A stretch of 64,000 nucleotides of DNA from Mucilaginibacter kameinonensis (GCF_003675385.1 NZ_RCWZ01000001.1:310001-374000); one strand, 5' to 3'. Numbered from the stretch's first letter, positions 44,174-53,734 are shown. Numbers and translations: made by a program. Notes: a model not told the origin generated them from the letters alone.

Positions 44174-45680
44174 TTCTTATTTTATCTATCAGATCATCAT
44201 TACCCAACAAAGCACAACAGGTTACTATCCCGCTCATGGCAGCACCCAAAATGCCATGTAAATTAAGATTTTGGCCCGTGAAGTACAAATTAGGCAATTT
44301 GGTACGCGGCGAAATAAACGTTTTAAGCGGGTGTTTATAATCTTTGGCAATGCCGTAAAGGGAGCCATCGTCATTGCCAATATAGTCACGATATGAAAGC
44401 GGTGTGGCGGTATAGTATGAATAGATCTTATCCCTTAAACCCGGAAATTTCAGTTCCACATCGTCCAGTAAAACTTCGGCTTTGCGCTTTTTAAATTGCT
44501 CGTAGGTTTCGCCCCGGTAAGCTTCATCAGATACGGTATTAAAAGTATCCTCCCAGGGCTTTACTTCCTCATAGCGCATATAGGCCAGGATGGTCATGCC
44601 ATCGGCGTATTCCTTGTTTTTTGATGATGGCGTCATAAACACGGCATAACCCAAGGGCCAATTTTGCTGCGTATAATTGGCCATATGCCATACCTGCCCG
44701 TCCTTAAAACTGTAAACGTTGTGGCTAAAATATTTGAACGAGTCTTTTTTAAACACAATGTTGATGGTGAATGATGATACCGAGTTTTCCAGGCTCTTCA
44801 AGCGGTTACGGTACACGTTCTTGATCACTGCCGAATCCGTCATTTCCAGTGTTTTTACCGGGTGAATGTTGGAAATGAAATGACCGGCATACAGCCTTTC
44901 ACCATGCTGTAATTCAACATACGCTATTTTACCACCCTGTTCCACCAGTTTTTTTACGGCTTTATTCCGGATGATAACGCCGCCCCTGTCGCGGATATTG
45001 CGGGCAATGAGTTTAGCAATCTGCGAGCCGCCGTCAACACATTTCCAGGAGCTTTCTATATAGCTATTGAGGATGAGCGCATGCACGTACAGCGGCGTTT
45101 TATCGGCTTCCCCGGCGTATAAAGAGTTATTACCCGCCAGCACCTGCTGCAATTTCTTATTATCGGTTATAGATGCCAGGAATGCTTCAGTATCTACCTC
45201 CAGCACATCGGCCTTTTCATAAAAATCATCCGACGAGCGCAGGTTGTACAGCGGAAACTTATCGCAAACCTCTTTCAGCTTGTCACAATAGGCACGCAAA
45301 GCAGGCTCTTCATACGGGAAATAAACCAGCAGTTGTTTGATGAAATTATCATAGCCCTGAGCCTGCGGATATTCAACCGGATCGTTATCGATCATGATCT
45401 TATCAAAAGCGTCGGGATTTTGCTTTTCCAGCTTCAGGTTATCAATAATATCGATGTACTTAAAGATCTGGTATAAGTTCTGACCTTTGTCGAGCCCGCC
45501 GAGGTAGTGCACCCCCGAATCAAAGATCACCCTGTCGCGCACATAGGTTTGCAATGAGCCGCCAAGCTGTTTATTCTTTTCAACAACGCAAACACGGTAA
45601 CCTTCGCGACCGAGCATATCGGCGCAAACCAGCCCGCCCATGCCGCTGCCAATGATCAGTACATCAAACTTATCGTCCAT
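44166..45680 (-). CDS. CrtI-like FAD-dependent oxidoreductase
   Basis: 504 residues of the phytoene desaturase / retinol saturase group. FAD motif L-I-I-G-S-G-M-G-G-L near residue 8, then V-V-E-K-N-K-Q-L-G-G-S-L-Q-T and D-S-G-V-H-Y-L-G-G. The C-terminus has the conserved Y-F-T-G-Q-N-L-N-L-H-G-I-L-G-A. It could desaturate or reduce double bonds of the polyene chain. It overlaps the next gene by 8 bases and starts directly after the exporter gene, so it belongs to the minus-arm operon. Confidence 0.83.
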   Translation of the reverse strand: MDDKFDVLIIGSGMGGLVCADMLGREGYRVCVVEKNKQLGGSLQTYVRDRVIFDSGVHYLGGLDKGQNLYQIFKYIDIIDNLKLEKQNPDAFDKIMIDNDPVEYPQAQGYDNFIKQLLVYFPYEEPALRAYCDKLKEVCDKFPLYNLRSSDDFYEKADVLEVDTEAFLASITDNKKLQQVLAGNNSLYAGEADKTPLYVHALILNSYIESSWKCVDGGSQIAKLIARNIRDRGGVIIRNKAVKKLVEQGGKIAYVELQHGERLYAGHFISNIHPVKTLEMTDSAVIKNVYRNRLKSLENSVSSFTINIVFKKDSFKYFSHNVYSFKDGQVWHMANYTQQNWPLGYAVFMTPSSKNKEYADGMTILAYMRYEEVKPWEDTFNTVSDEAYRGETYEQFKKRKAEVLLDDVELKFPGLRDKIYSYYTATPLSYRDYIGNDDGSLYGIAKDYKHPLKTFISPRTKLPNLYFTGQNLNLHGILGAAMSGIVTCCALLGNDDLIDKIRNA

Positions 45681-48600
45681 TTAAACCTGCTTCCCTTCCT
45701 TTTTCATCACAAAAATAATATTTGATGTGTACCGGCTATTGTCAACCTGAGTGCATGACATACCATGCACCGCGGCCAGCTCCCGGAGCACTTTTCCTGA
45801 AATAAACGACAAGCCTTTTTTTCCTGTTTTATTAAAGCCCAACAAACGTGTGGAAAAAAGCTCAGTTAAAGCCGTTCCCTTTTGCCTCTGCTGCAGATCG
45901 GCATCCCCATCGCGAATAATGAGCATACCGGCAGGATTTAAATTAGCGATGCACTTTTCAATCAATCGCGTTTGCTCATCGGGTTGTAAATAGTGCAGCA
46001 TATCGGCCATGATAATGGCATCGTAACGCTGCATTTCAAAGGCAAGGGCATCGGCATAAACAAAATTGATATCGTCCGCTTTGCCGAAGCAATTTGCAGC
46101 CACCTCTATTTTTTCCTCATCGTAATCAACCCCGGTAAACTCCCGACCTGGTACTGCAAAGTACAGCATGTAAGGCATAAAGCCATACCCACAACCCATA
46201 TCAAGCATTTTGCCTTGTTTAGGCAGCAGATCATGAAATATCTGGTAATTTTTTTCGAGCCTTAGCTTGATACGCATGTACCATTCCAGCACCGGGCCTT
46301 TGTACAGGTAATTGTAAATCAGCTGCTCTTTAAAATAAGCGGGCTGCTCAATTTCGGCGCTTAGCTTCTGGTATTCTTCTTTAAAATAACGGCTGATATT
46401 TTTAGTGCGCTCGGCGTAGCCTGTACCGAATGAAGCATTATCAGCTGCTATACGCGGCAGATACTTGATGGTGATAGTTCCGTTTTTCAACAGAAAATCG
46501 CCTTTGGTCATGTTGTAGCCCGTACCATGCAGCACAATAGGCAATATATCCATTCCTGTTTGCTCAGCCAAAAAGAACGCGCCTTTATGAAAACGTTTCA
46601 TTTTGCCATCGGGCGAGCGGCTGCCCTCCGGGAAGATCACCATCGAATATCCTTGTTTAACTTTCTCAGTCAGTTCATCAATGTTCTGCTCCATACCTTC
46701 GGCCACCGGGAAATAACCGGCCATCCTCACCACCGCTCCAAACACCGGCGAATTCCATACCCAGTGGTTGGTAAACAGGATGAGCTTAGGATGCTGCATG
46801 ATCAGCACCAAAATATCCAGAAACGATTGATGGTTACTGATCACTACAGCGGGCTTTTCAAAGCTATCCTTATCCACCACGCGCTTACGCAGGTTGGGCA
46901 TAATGTACATCATCGACCAGCAAAACTTCGACAGGATTGTATGATAAACATATTTGCTCCTTTCGCCTTTAAACGGATTAAGCTTGATAAGCAGTAAACC
47001 AATAAGGCTCGATAACAGGCAACCGCTTACAAAATAAGTGAACGCGAAAACCGAGATCACAAAGCCGCTTATAGTCCACGGGAAGCGCCTGGCCTTTACC
47101 CTGTTCCTGATCAGCAGGTTAAACAAAAACGGGATCAGGATCTGGGCCATCACCACCACGCAAACTATCCCGATAATGGAGATCAACGCGATGGAACGCA
47201 AAGCCGGGTGTTTGGCAAATATCAACACGCCCAAACCTACTACTGTAGTAATGGCCGACAGGAATATAGATGACTTGTACGACGACAGGTTTTTTTTGCC
47301 GGTTTTATACTCCTGCAACAGCCCATCCATAATAAACAGGCTATAGTCATCGCCTAAACCAAATATCAGGGCCGATATGATGATGTTTACGATATTGAAC
47401 TGGATGCCCAGCAATCCCATCAGCCCCAATATCCAGATCCAGGAAATAAACATCGGGATAAATGAAACCAGCGTAAGCTCAATGCGCCCATACGTAAGTA
47501 ACAGCACGGTAAACACCAGCAGCGACGACATGATGGCGATGCTTGCAAAATCATTATTGATGATACCTACAAAGCGGGTGGTGAGGTATTGTTTATCAAC
47601 TACGGTAACATTTGTTGAATTCTCAAACAGGTTGTACAGTTTGGTTTTATCCTCCGGGGATATTTTAACCAGTGTGATCACCCCGGCCCGGCCTAGTCGC
47701 TCGGTGATATAATCATCCAGCAAGCTTTTGCGGATACCAGCCATCTCCTGCTGCCCAACCGGTTTAAAGTTTTTGTTGACGAGCTCCTGAAAATGATCAA
47801 AAGCGGAAGGTTTGAAACCTAAAACGGTTCCTTCTTTAATCAATACCGCCATCAATTGCTGTTTCTTAGCGGGTGTCCAGTAGTTATTCCATCGGGCAAT
47901 TCGCGCTTTTTGCAGCGAATCGGAAATGATTAGCGATGAAACGCCGGAGTATTTTTTGACGATATTCTTTTCTTTCAATGAGTCTATCCGGGCCGAGAGC
48001 TTTTCGTTAGTCCGAAGAGCTTGATCCAGTGTCTTGCCTTCGGCCAGGAGATAAACCGACTGCAGGGCATATTTATTTATGGCGTTTAGTTTGGCTTCGG
48101 ATGCTTTGAGCTTATCGGTCATGAAATTCATACGGTTCATATCCGTTTCAAAGCTCACATTGCGGGCCGTATAGCTAAATACAACCGTAAGTACTACAAT
48201 AGCCGAAATAATAAATTTATTATACTCGGGGTTGTAGGCCGACAGCTTGTCGATCCAGGAAAGCTGCGCGATATGCTCATGCTGCTCTTTTTTTGAGGCG
48301 ATGAAATGCGGCAGGAACATCAGCGAGCAAAACGAAGCTCCGATTAAACTAAAGGCAGCAAAAAGGCCAAGGTCCTTCAGCATTTCGGATTGTACAAACT
48401 CCAGGCAAAAGAAACCTCCTATAGTTGTAAAGCTGCCCACGGTAAGCGGCATGGCTAAATCACGGATCACCTGCTCAATGCTGCGTGTATGGCGGTAATG
48501 GTTAAACACATGCAGCGAATAATTAACCGCTATGCCCAGCACCACCGAGCCTGTCCCAAGGGCAATTACCGAAATACTGCCTTTAACAAAATAAATTATC

Positions 48601-49535
48601 GCCAATGAGAACAAAGCGCCGAACAACACCGGCACCAGGATCACAACCGGGGCCCGCTTTTTTCTGAAATAAAAACCCAGGAACACGATCAGGAACACCA
48701 CCGTAATGCCCTGGGTAAACATGGAGTCACGGCGCAATTGCAGGGCATTACCTACCGATACGGCTGTAGTGCCGAAGTAGCTGCAATTGACGGTTTTAAA
48801 ACTTTTAGCTTCCAGGCTATCGATAACCTTGTCGATGCCCTTAAGCATTACCGCGTTCTCGCCGGTATTATTGGGCGAATATTTTGGCGTGATGAACAGT
48901 AGCAGGTTCTTGTGATCTTTAGTCATCACATAGCTATCATACAGTTCAAAATTTTCGTCATACTGTAGCTGCTGTAGTTTTTTTAAGCCGAGGTATGAAA
49001 TACCAACAGGATCGCTGCTGATCATGCTTTTCAGTGCAAGTCCGGCGGGTGAGGTAAGCGTACGCAGATCGCGGGCGAGGGTTTCTTTGACCTTATCCGG
49101 GCGGATGAGCGTATCGATGTTCAGGTAATCACGTTCGGTGAGGTAAATGGGTAGGCTTTTATTAATAGTGCCAAAAAGTTCCAACACCAGCCCATCATCA
49201 ACCTTAGCGTTGATCTTGCTGATATACCGGGGCAGTTTTTGCTGAATGGTTTCTGTAAAATTATCAGCAAAGGCTATGAGGCTATCGGGTTGCTGCTGTG
49301 CGGAATCTTTAAGCGACACCATCACCACCAGCTTATCCACAAACTTGGAGTTTTGGAAAATGTAGTTGAGCTTTTCTATCTTTTTATCCCTGGGCAGTAT
49401 CTTGGAGATATCCTCCTCAAACCTTATCCGCGAAGCAAAAAAACCGACAAGCACAAAGCTTAACGCAAACACCGTATAAAACAGCGGCTTGCGGGCATTA
49501 AAATAATTATAGATGCCTACCAGGATTTTTTCCAT
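45681..49535 (-). CDS. Trifunctional MMPL exporter / lysophospholipid acyltransferase / SAM methyltransferase
   Basis: 1284 residues with three joined parts. Residues 1-830 form an MMPL/RND-type exporter with two sets of membrane segments and two periplasmic domains. Residues about 885-1085 form a PlsC-like acyltransferase with N-H-Q-S-F-L-D (about 901-907) and F-P-E-G-S-R (968-973). From about 1108 it is a class I SAM methyltransferase (L-D-M-G-C-G-Y-G-F-M). It probably transports the aryl polyene lipid and adds acyl and methyl groups. Similar three-part proteins occur in flavobacterial and sphingobacterial pigment clusters. It lies 3 bases from the GT2 gene. Confidence 0.9.
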   Translation of the reverse strand: MEKILVGIYNYFNARKPLFYTVFALSFVLVGFFASRIRFEEDISKILPRDKKIEKLNYIFQNSKFVDKLVVMVSLKDSAQQQPDSLIAFADNFTETIQQKLPRYISKINAKVDDGLVLELFGTINKSLPIYLTERDYLNIDTLIRPDKVKETLARDLRTLTSPAGLALKSMISSDPVGISYLGLKKLQQLQYDENFELYDSYVMTKDHKNLLLFITPKYSPNNTGENAVMLKGIDKVIDSLEAKSFKTVNCSYFGTTAVSVGNALQLRRDSMFTQGITVVFLIVFLGFYFRKKRAPVVILVPVLFGALFSLAIIYFVKGSISVIALGTGSVVLGIAVNYSLHVFNHYRHTRSIEQVIRDLAMPLTVGSFTTIGGFFCLEFVQSEMLKDLGLFAAFSLIGASFCSLMFLPHFIASKKEQHEHIAQLSWIDKLSAYNPEYNKFIISAIVVLTVVFSYTARNVSFETDMNRMNFMTDKLKASEAKLNAINKYALQSVYLLAEGKTLDQALRTNEKLSARIDSLKEKNIVKKYSGVSSLIISDSLQKARIARWNNYWTPAKKQQLMAVLIKEGTVLGFKPSAFDHFQELVNKNFKPVGQQEMAGIRKSLLDDYITERLGRAGVITLVKISPEDKTKLYNLFENSTNVTVVDKQYLTTRFVGIINNDFASIAIMSSLLVFTVLLLTYGRIELTLVSFIPMFISWIWILGLMGLLGIQFNIVNIIISALIFGLGDDYSLFIMDGLLQEYKTGKKNLSSYKSSIFLSAITTVVGLGVLIFAKHPALRSIALISIIGIVCVVVMAQILIPFLFNLLIRNRVKARRFPWTISGFVISVFAFTYFVSGCLLSSLIGLLLIKLNPFKGERSKYVYHTILSKFCWSMMYIMPNLRKRVVDKDSFEKPAVVISNHQSFLDILVLIMQHPKLILFTNHWVWNSPVFGAVVRMAGYFPVAEGMEQNIDELTEKVKQGYSMVIFPEGSRSPDGKMKRFHKGAFFLAEQTGMDILPIVLHGTGYNMTKGDFLLKNGTITIKYLPRIAADNASFGTGYAERTKNISRYFKEEYQKLSAEIEQPAYFKEQLIYNYLYKGPVLEWYMRIKLRLEKNYQIFHDLLPKQGKMLDMGCGYGFMPYMLYFAVPGREFTGVDYDEEKIEVAANCFGKADDINFVYADALAFEMQRYDAIIMADMLHYLQPDEQTRLIEKCIANLNPAGMLIIRDGDADLQQRQKGTALTELFSTRLLGFNKTGKKGLSFISGKVLRELAAVHGMSCTQVDNSRYTSNIIFVMKKEGKQV

Positions 49536-49538
49536 GAA

Positions 49539-50735
49539 TTACAGCGCGGGGACAGGCCTCCGCTTAAACAGCTTTAGTAACGCAAAAGTGAGCAATCCTG
49601 CTATAATACCTGCAAAAATTGCCAGCGAAATGCTGCCGTAAAGATATTGTTCCAGATGTTCGCCAATGGATTTGAGTGAAATTTTATCCAGGGGAATATC
49701 CACATCCTTGCCGCCCATCCATAGGCCACCGGTTTTGTAACTCAAAAAAATGATTACCGGGATCATGGGCGCTACGCTGATGTGGGCAGCCGTAACCACT
49801 ATGGCCTTATTGAGCCTAAACAAGAATGCCAGCGAAATAGCCACCAACAGCTGGAAACCCCAGATAGGCACAATCCCCATAAAAACGCCAAAGGCTACAG
49901 ATTTAGCTTTAAGCTGCGGTGAATGCTCGGGGTTAAAGAACAGGTTTTTGAGCATCTGCTTCGCTTTTTTTTTATCAAAAAGCGTCCGGAAAAAATCGCG
50001 GGGCTTAATGTAAGCGAAAGTGATGATCACCAATACAGTATTAAGCACACTGATGCGCGAGAAATCCTGAAAAGGGCGAAAGTGCGATACCCGCGTTTCT
50101 TTCGGGGCGTAATAAACCTTCACCGGTACCCAATCTATCTTAATACCTTTCCAGGCGGCACGTACAATTACCTCTATTTCAAACTCATATTTCCGGGTAA
50201 TGAATTTAGTGTTTTTGAGCAGGTGAATGGGATACAAACGGTAGCCTGATTGCGTATCCGGACATTTGATGCCGGTCTCTACCCAAAACCAAAAATTAGA
50301 AAACTTATGTCCAAAACTGCTTTTCCCCGGCACGGATGATTGCTCCATATTGCGCGAACCAATGATCAGCGAATCCGGCTCCTGTTCCAGTTTTTCAATA
50401 AAAGCGGGCAGGTCAGCTGCAAAATGCTGCCCGTCCGAGTCAATGGTGATGGCATGCAAATAACCCTGTTCGGTAGCAAATTCAAAAGCTTTGCGCAAAG
50501 CCCAGCCCTTGCCTACATTTTGGGTATAGCTTACAGATTTTATTTGCGGAAATGATTGGATAATGGCCTGTGTACTGTCGGTTGAACCATCGTTTACTAC
50601 AATAACCTGGTCGGTATAAGCCAAAACATTGGTAATAACAGTGGCCAGCGTGCCCTCGTTATTATAGGTGGGTATAATAACGCATACCTGTAATTGTTTA
50701 AACTTTGCCTGTATAAGTTGTAAGTTATCCGTCAT
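49539..50735 (-). CDS. Glycosyltransferase family 2 fused to DUF2062 domain
   Basis: 398 residues. The N-terminal GT2 part has V-I-I-P-T-Y-N-N-E-G-T near residue 19, N-D-G-S-T-D-S, and the DxD-like I-D-S-D-G-Q-H. The C-terminus (about residues 270-390) has several membrane segments typical of DUF2062. It resembles polyprenyl-phosphate sugar transferases and the glycosyltransferase found at the edge of aryl polyene clusters (ApeJ-like in broad sense). It would add a sugar or act on a lipid head group. It is the first gene of the minus arm, and its promoter faces the ammonia-lyase gene. Confidence 0.85.
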   Translation of the reverse strand: MTDNLQLIQAKFKQLQVCVIIPTYNNEGTLATVITNVLAYTDQVIVVNDGSTDSTQAIIQSFPQIKSVSYTQNVGKGWALRKAFEFATEQGYLHAITIDSDGQHFAADLPAFIEKLEQEPDSLIIGSRNMEQSSVPGKSSFGHKFSNFWFWVETGIKCPDTQSGYRLYPIHLLKNTKFITRKYEFEIEVIVRAAWKGIKIDWVPVKVYYAPKETRVSHFRPFQDFSRISVLNTVLVIITFAYIKPRDFFRTLFDKKKAKQMLKNLFFNPEHSPQLKAKSVAFGVFMGIVPIWGFQLLVAISLAFLFRLNKAIVVTAAHISVAPMIPVIIFLSYKTGGLWMGGKDVDIPLDKISLKSIGEHLEQYLYGSISLAIFAGIIAGLLTFALLKLFKRRPVPAL

Positions 50736-50809
50736 ATAATCAATCGCACGTACCGGCTTCAGTCCAGGTTTTTATCAATGGGTTTTGTGGGTTTACGTTT
50801 AATGCTTTA

Positions 50810-50817
50810 CAAAGTTA
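50810..50817 (-). promoter_or_regulatory. -7 box of the minus arm
   Basis: On the minus strand TAACTTTG fits TAnnTTTG exactly, about 75 bases before the GT2 start. No clear TTTG box lies at -33; the matching place shows only a T-rich stretch. Confidence 0.4.
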
Positions 50818-50867
50818 TTCTTTCGGGTTAAATTAAACGTTAAATTTTTGTGTGGAAGTTATAAATC

Positions 50868-50979
50868 ATGTCATTGCGAGGAGCTGACAGGTCTGGCGCG
50901 CCAGGGCGACGTGGCAATCGCATGCTATACAAGGCGGCTTTGCCTATGTGCGATTGCCGCGCTACGCTCGCAATGACAT
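50868..50979. repeat. Palindromic repeat, copy 1 (112 bp)
   Basis: Ends ATGTCATTGCGAG and CTCGCAATGACAT are perfect inverted repeats (13 bp). Inside lie GGCAATCGCA (50913-50922) and TGCGATTGCC (50949-50958), a second inverted pair. It matches copy 2 (53481-53572) when copy 2 is reversed, with the core GGCAATCGCATGCTATACA shared exactly. Repeats with ATTGCGAG ends are common in Bacteroidota and other genomes. It lies between the two cluster arms. Confidence 0.85.
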
Positions 50980-51000
50980 ATTTGTTACTGGCACTTTCAC

Positions 51001-52662
51001 ATGCAATACATCCCTCCCTCCAACCGTTTAATAACCATTCTTAAATCCGAACATTTACCTTATTTTCGCCCTGATTTTGTGGAAAAGAACAATCAAACCT
51101 TATTAAATAAAACTGCTGTGCCCATACTACAGGTTGGAGGAAAAGCCCTTACACTGGATGATTTTTACCAGGTAATTTTTAAAAACACCGCGATTGTTCC
51201 CAACGGGCAGGCGCTCGAAAAAGTAGAGGCCAGCTTTAACTTTCTTGGCAATTTTTCATCCAATAAATTGATTTACGGCATCAACACCGGCTTTGGCCCC
51301 ATGGCACAATATAAGGTGAGCGATGAAAACCGGTTGCAATTACAGTACAACCTCATCCGCAGTCATGCATCGGGTGGCGGTAGCTTAATGCAGCCCCAAC
51401 TGGTAAAGGCTTTAATGCTTGCACGGCTTAACAGCTTTATGCAGGCACATTCAGGCGTGCATCCCGAATTGGTGAACCTCCTTGCCGAACTCATCAACAA
51501 AAACGTTATCCCCTGCATATTTGAACACGGCGGCGTAGGCGCCAGCGGCGACCTGGTACAGTTAGCCCACCTTGCCCTGGTACTCATTGGCGAAGGGGAA
51601 GTGATCTATAACGGCGAAATCCTATCAACTACCTCGGTTTTTGAAAAACTAAATATCAAGCCTTTGCAGATCCATATCCGTGAAGGGTTGGCAATTATCA
51701 ATGGTACATCGGCCATGACGGGGATTGGCTTACTGAATATCATCCGCGCAAAAAAATTACTCGGCTGGTCGGTGATGCTTTCGGCTATGATCAACGAGGT
51801 AGTGGGCGCTTTTGATGATCATTATTCGCAGGAGCTAAACAGGGTAAAACTCCATACAGGGCAAAATGCTGTCGCGTCGCAACTGAGGGAAATCCTGAAA
51901 GACAGCCAAATGACCCGCAGCCGTTCAGAGCATTTGTACAATCCCGAAAATATTGATCAGGAAGTATTTGAGGATAAGGTGCAGGAATACTATTCGCTCC
52001 GTTGTGTTACACAGATCCTCGGCCCGGTATATGATACCATTGCGCAGGCCGAACATGTGGTTGTAGATGAGCTAAACTCGGTAAATGATAACCCGGTTAT
52101 CGATCATGAAAACCATAATATTTTTCACGGTGGCAATTTCCACGGCGACTATGTTTCGCTGGAGATGGATAAATTAAAGATAGCCGTTACCCGCGTATCT
52201 ATGTTATCTGAAAGGCAGCTTAATTACCTGCTCAACGATAAACTAAACCAAAAATTTCCTCCATTTTTAAACCTGGGTGTGCTCGGTTTTAACTTCGGGA
52301 TGCAGGGCATGCAGTTTACAGCTACCTCAACTGTTGCCGAAAATCAAACCCTTTCATACCCGATGTACGTACACAGCATTCCGAACAACAATGATAACCA
52401 GGATATTGTAAGCATGGGCTGTAACGCGGCATTGTTAACCAAAAAAGTGATCGACAATAGTTTCGAGGTATTGGCTATACAGGCTATGACCCTGTTACAG
52501 GCTGTCGATTATCTTGATTGTGCCAACAGGCTATCAAACCAAACCAACAAAGTTTATACAGACTTAAGGGCTATTTTCCCTAAATTTATTGAGGATAAAC
52601 CCAAATACCAGGACCTGCAACAAGTGAAAGCCTATGTTGAATCGGCCGAACTTATTTCCTGA
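51001..52662 (+). CDS. Aromatic amino acid ammonia-lyase, likely tyrosine ammonia-lyase
   Basis: 553 residues. The MIO cofactor forms from Ala181-Ser182-Gly183 in G-G-V-G-A-S-G-D-L. Tyr92 in Y-G-I-N-T-G-F-G is the catalytic base, and I-N-G-T-S and Q-D-I-V-S are kept. The specificity pair is Ser121-His122 (R-S-H-A-S-G). From memory, the flavobacterial tyrosine ammonia-lyase of the flexirubin type also has S-H at this place and shares long stretches such as N-F-G-M-Q-G-x-Q-F-T-A-T-S-T. It converts Tyr to p-coumarate, the aryl starter. The first 40 residues have no match to that enzyme. Histidine or phenylalanine as substrate is not excluded. Confidence 0.88.
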   Translation: MQYIPPSNRLITILKSEHLPYFRPDFVEKNNQTLLNKTAVPILQVGGKALTLDDFYQVIFKNTAIVPNGQALEKVEASFNFLGNFSSNKLIYGINTGFGPMAQYKVSDENRLQLQYNLIRSHASGGGSLMQPQLVKALMLARLNSFMQAHSGVHPELVNLLAELINKNVIPCIFEHGGVGASGDLVQLAHLALVLIGEGEVIYNGEILSTTSVFEKLNIKPLQIHIREGLAIINGTSAMTGIGLLNIIRAKKLLGWSVMLSAMINEVVGAFDDHYSQELNRVKLHTGQNAVASQLREILKDSQMTRSRSEHLYNPENIDQEVFEDKVQEYYSLRCVTQILGPVYDTIAQAEHVVVDELNSVNDNPVIDHENHNIFHGGNFHGDYVSLEMDKLKIAVTRVSMLSERQLNYLLNDKLNQKFPPFLNLGVLGFNFGMQGMQFTATSTVAENQTLSYPMYVHSIPNNNDNQDIVSMGCNAALLTKKVIDNSFEVLAIQAMTLLQAVDYLDCANRLSNQTNKVYTDLRAIFPKFIEDKPKYQDLQQVKAYVESAELIS

Positions 52663-52694
52663 ATTATTAAACCTTTCAACACCAAAAATATCAT

Positions 52695-53423
52695 ATGAAA
52701 TGTGCATTAGTAACCGGCGGCTCAAGAGGAATTGGCAGGGCCATTTGCTACAAAATGGCCGCTATGGGTTATTATGTGCTTATTAATTATAAAGGCAACA
52801 TCGATGAAGCTGACAACACCCTCGCCGAGATCAAAGCCAATGGCGGCGATGGGGAACTGTTGCAGTTTAATGTGGCCGACAAGAACGATATCCAACAAAA
52901 ATTAGGTAGCTGGATAGAAACCAATACCGAAAAGTACATTGAAGTTTTAATAAACAACGCCGGCGTTAAAGACGATGGCCTGATGATGTGGATGACCGAT
53001 CAGCAATGGGACGGCGTGCTGAACACCAGCTTAAACGGTTTCTTTTATGTTACCCGTTTGGTGTTGAACAGCATGCTGGTTAAAAAATATGGTCGCATTG
53101 TAAATGTGGTTTCGCTTTCGGGGTTGAAAGGCTTGCCAGGACAGGTAAATTACTCGGCCGCCAAAGCAGGGGTTATTGGCGCCACCAAGGCATTAGCGCA
53201 GGAAGTTGGTCGCCGGGGTATAACAGTAAATGCTGTAGCCCCGGGCTTTATAGCTACGGATATGACTGCCGGGCTTGATGAAAAGGAATTGAAAGCGATG
53301 GTGCCGCTAAAAAGGTTTGGCACACCGGAGGAGGTTGCCCACGCGGTAGGTTTTCTGGCTTCGCCGGAAGCCGCTTATATTACTGCCGAGGTGCTTTCGA
53401 TAAACGGGGGATTGTATTCGTAA
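52695..53423 (+). CDS. fabG: 3-oxoacyl-ACP reductase FabG-like
   Basis: 242 residues, a classical SDR of FabG type: T-G-G-S-R-G-I-G (7-14), N-N-A-G-V-K-D-D-G-L, a catalytic Ser in V-V-S-L-S-G, Y-S-A-A-K-A-G (YxxxK) and the ending I-N-G-G-L-Y-S. It reduces the keto group in each extension cycle, as ApeQ does in E. coli. It follows the ammonia-lyase by 32 bases in one transcript, and a 412-base gap separates it from the main plus arm. It is probably the only reductase of the cluster visible here. Confidence 0.88.
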   Translation: MKCALVTGGSRGIGRAICYKMAAMGYYVLINYKGNIDEADNTLAEIKANGGDGELLQFNVADKNDIQQKLGSWIETNTEKYIEVLINNAGVKDDGLMMWMTDQQWDGVLNTSLNGFFYVTRLVLNSMLVKKYGRIVNVVSLSGLKGLPGQVNYSAAKAGVIGATKALAQEVGRRGITVNAVAPGFIATDMTAGLDEKELKAMVPLKRFGTPEEVAHAVGFLASPEAAYITAEVLSINGGLYS

Positions 53424-53480
53424 AGAAAGCAACCGAGGGACATGGGGCAGATAAAAGTCGTTTGAAAAACAAACAAAACC

Positions 53481-53572
53481 ATGTCATTGCGAGCGAAGCG
53501 TGGCAATCGCACGGAGGCAGATCCGCTCTGTATAGCATGCGATTGCCTCGTCGTTCCTCCTCGCAATGACAT
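53481..53572. repeat. Palindromic repeat, copy 2 (92 bp, inverted to copy 1)
   Basis: Same 13-bp end sequences ATGTCATTGCGAG and CTCGCAATGACAT, with internal GGCAATCGCA (53502-53511) and TGCGATTGCC (53538-53547). Its core is the reverse of copy 1, so the pair is inverted and encloses the ammonia-lyase and reductase genes. Confidence 0.85.
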
Positions 53573-53604
53573 ATTTTGCCCTTGCGCTCGTTTGCAAGAA
53601 AAAA

Positions 53605-53634
53605 GCCGCCGCTCGGCTCCAGCCGAGCGGTGGC
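53605..53634. other. GC-rich hairpin after copy 2
   Basis: GCCGCCGCTCGGCT (53605-53618) pairs with AGCCGAGCGGTGGC (53621-53634), one mismatch, with a two-base loop. An A-run precedes it, so it would terminate only minus-strand transcripts; for the plus strand it may pause polymerase. Together with copy 2 and the promoter at 53727 it fills the 412-base gap. Confidence 0.4.
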
Positions 53635-53726
53635 AAATTTCATTTTGCGAGTAACAAACAACGGAGTAATTAACTCTTAATATTAACTTAATTATAAGCT
53701 ATTAACATACAGGTATTTTAACCGCT

Positions 53727-53734
53727 TATATTTG
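53727..53734 (+). promoter_or_regulatory. -7 box of the main plus arm
   Basis: TATATTTG fits TAnnTTTG exactly, 102 bases before the ketosynthase start at 53836. A leader of about 95 bases would follow. No clear -33 TTTG is visible. Confidence 0.45.

Noticed and set aside
46527..46997. Plus-strand ORF of 156 codons opposite the acyltransferase part of the trifunctional gene
   Set aside because: His-rich antisense of the coding strand, with no start site or known domain.
50868..53572. Composite transposon made of the two inverted repeats
   Set aside because: No transposase lies inside or beside the repeats and no target duplication is visible, so only an inverted repeat pair can be claimed.
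53375..53661. Two minus-strand ORFs across the palindromic repeat
   Set aside because: Their sequence comes from the repeat and from the antisense of the reductase end, with no protein family or ribosome site.
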